64,000 nt of DNA from Denitratisoma sp. DHT3 (GTDB lineage: Bacteria; Pseudomonadota; Gammaproteobacteria; Burkholderiales; Rhodocyclaceae): the NCBI RefSeq assembly GCF_007833355.1, contig NZ_CP020914.1, positions 2,156,047-2,220,046 of the forward strand. Reading direction: 5' to 3'. The translations under genes were made by a program, and so were the position numbers. Under the pieces are notes generated by a model. That model was not told the origin of the DNA. It did no database searches and saw nothing but the letters and a program-made list of their open reading frames with translations. Of the stretch, positions 63,839 through 64,000 are shown piece after piece (position 1 is the stretch's first letter; every line of letters begins with the position of its first letter).

Positions 63839-64000
63839 ATGAATAGCGGATTGTTGCTGCTGGCTGCCATCGGAGCAGTGATGTTAGATCGATGGCTGGG
63901 GGAACCCCGACAATGGCATCCCCTGGTGGGGTTTGGCCGCTTGGCAGGCGCGATCGAGGCGCGCTGGCGGGTGGAAAACGCCATCCCGCGCCATGGCCAG
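63839..64000 (+). CDS. cbiB: Adenosylcobinamide-phosphate synthase CbiB (partial, 3' end outside window)
   Basis: Membrane enzyme joining aminopropanol phosphate to adenosylcobyric acid. Only 54 codons are visible, but they hold the family start: hydrophobic LLLLAAIGAVMLDRWLGEPRQ followed by WHPLVGFGRLAGAIEARW. GGAG lies 6 bases before the ATG at 63839; an upstream in-frame ATG (63824) lacks a ribosome site. Divergent from the cobT operon. Confidence 0.88.
   Translation, partial: MNSGLLLLAAIGAVMLDRWLGEPRQWHPLVGFGRLAGAIEARWRVENAIPRHGQ

Overview
The window looks like chromosomal DNA of a high-GC betaproteobacterium, probably Rhodocyclales or Sterolibacteriaceae-like; the genus cannot be fixed from sequence alone. 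The basis is the gene set: torF-glnK-amtB, tandem BPSS1780-family membrane proteins, a DUF3683 FAD/Fe-S oxidoreductase, metXW, ptsHI, the nadD-rsfS-rlmH-maf-rng cluster, and zapA beside a 6S RNA. I found no CRISPR array, rRNA or transposase gene.

1-6.7 kb: nitrogen-status operon torF-glnK-amtB (minus strand, amtB cut by the window edge) behind a sigma-54 promoter with NtrC-like sites; then ubiK, yceI, the Mg-chelatase-like comM, a TauE/SafE permease, an EVE-domain protein, 6S RNA, zapA and a zapB-like gene. 6.7-15.5 kb: vitamin B12 uptake and synthesis. A cobalamin riboswitch precedes btuB-btuC-btuD, followed by a gap holding a 32-codon small ORF, then cobQ and a convergent btuF. An NlpC/P60 lipoprotein, a SprA-like metalloprotease and a small unknown gene follow.

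15.6-38.7 kb is mostly housekeeping: ampG; metX-metW behind a SAM-II riboswitch with its own promoter and terminator; ptsH-ptsI; the DUF3683 oxidoreductase; a Cys-motif membrane protein; a YafJ-like amidotransferase; rng, maf, rlmH, rsfS, nadD; two BPSS1780 paralogues; DUF2782; a LOG-family protein; polA; a CZB chemoreceptor; and an HD-GYP protein. Two copies of an intergenic repeat fill the gaps before maf and before a BPSS1780 gene. 38.8-52.1 kb is an LPS/surface glycan cluster on the minus strand: three GT9 and three GT4 glycosyltransferases, a methyltransferase, a polysaccharide deacetylase, msbA, a nucleotide-sugar dehydrogenase and an O-antigen ligase, many joined by 4-bp stop/start overlaps.

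52.2-60.3 kb is an integrated element beside a CAT-anticodon tRNA. It starts with GTGCCCA repeats at 11-bp spacing, then a divergent XRE regulator and excisionase-like gene, and a DUF3596-type tyrosine integrase. Next is an OB/HD-domain protein, then a tightly coupled operon: a 34-codon ORF, an unknown 162-aa protein, a tandem-AAA ATPase, two small membrane proteins, a Cys-based phosphatase, a possible 54-codon ORF and a 38-aa membrane peptide. An HU protein with a Lys/Ala/Pro-rich tail faces it. This operon is the best candidate in the window for an undescribed system.

60.4-64 kb is a second B12 cluster of visibly lower GC: a riboswitch-controlled cobT-cobD-btuF operon on the minus strand and a divergent cbiB cut by the window end. 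It contains a second, very similar btuF and supplies steps absent from the first B12 cluster. No right-hand attachment site was found, so whether it belongs to the integrated element is open.
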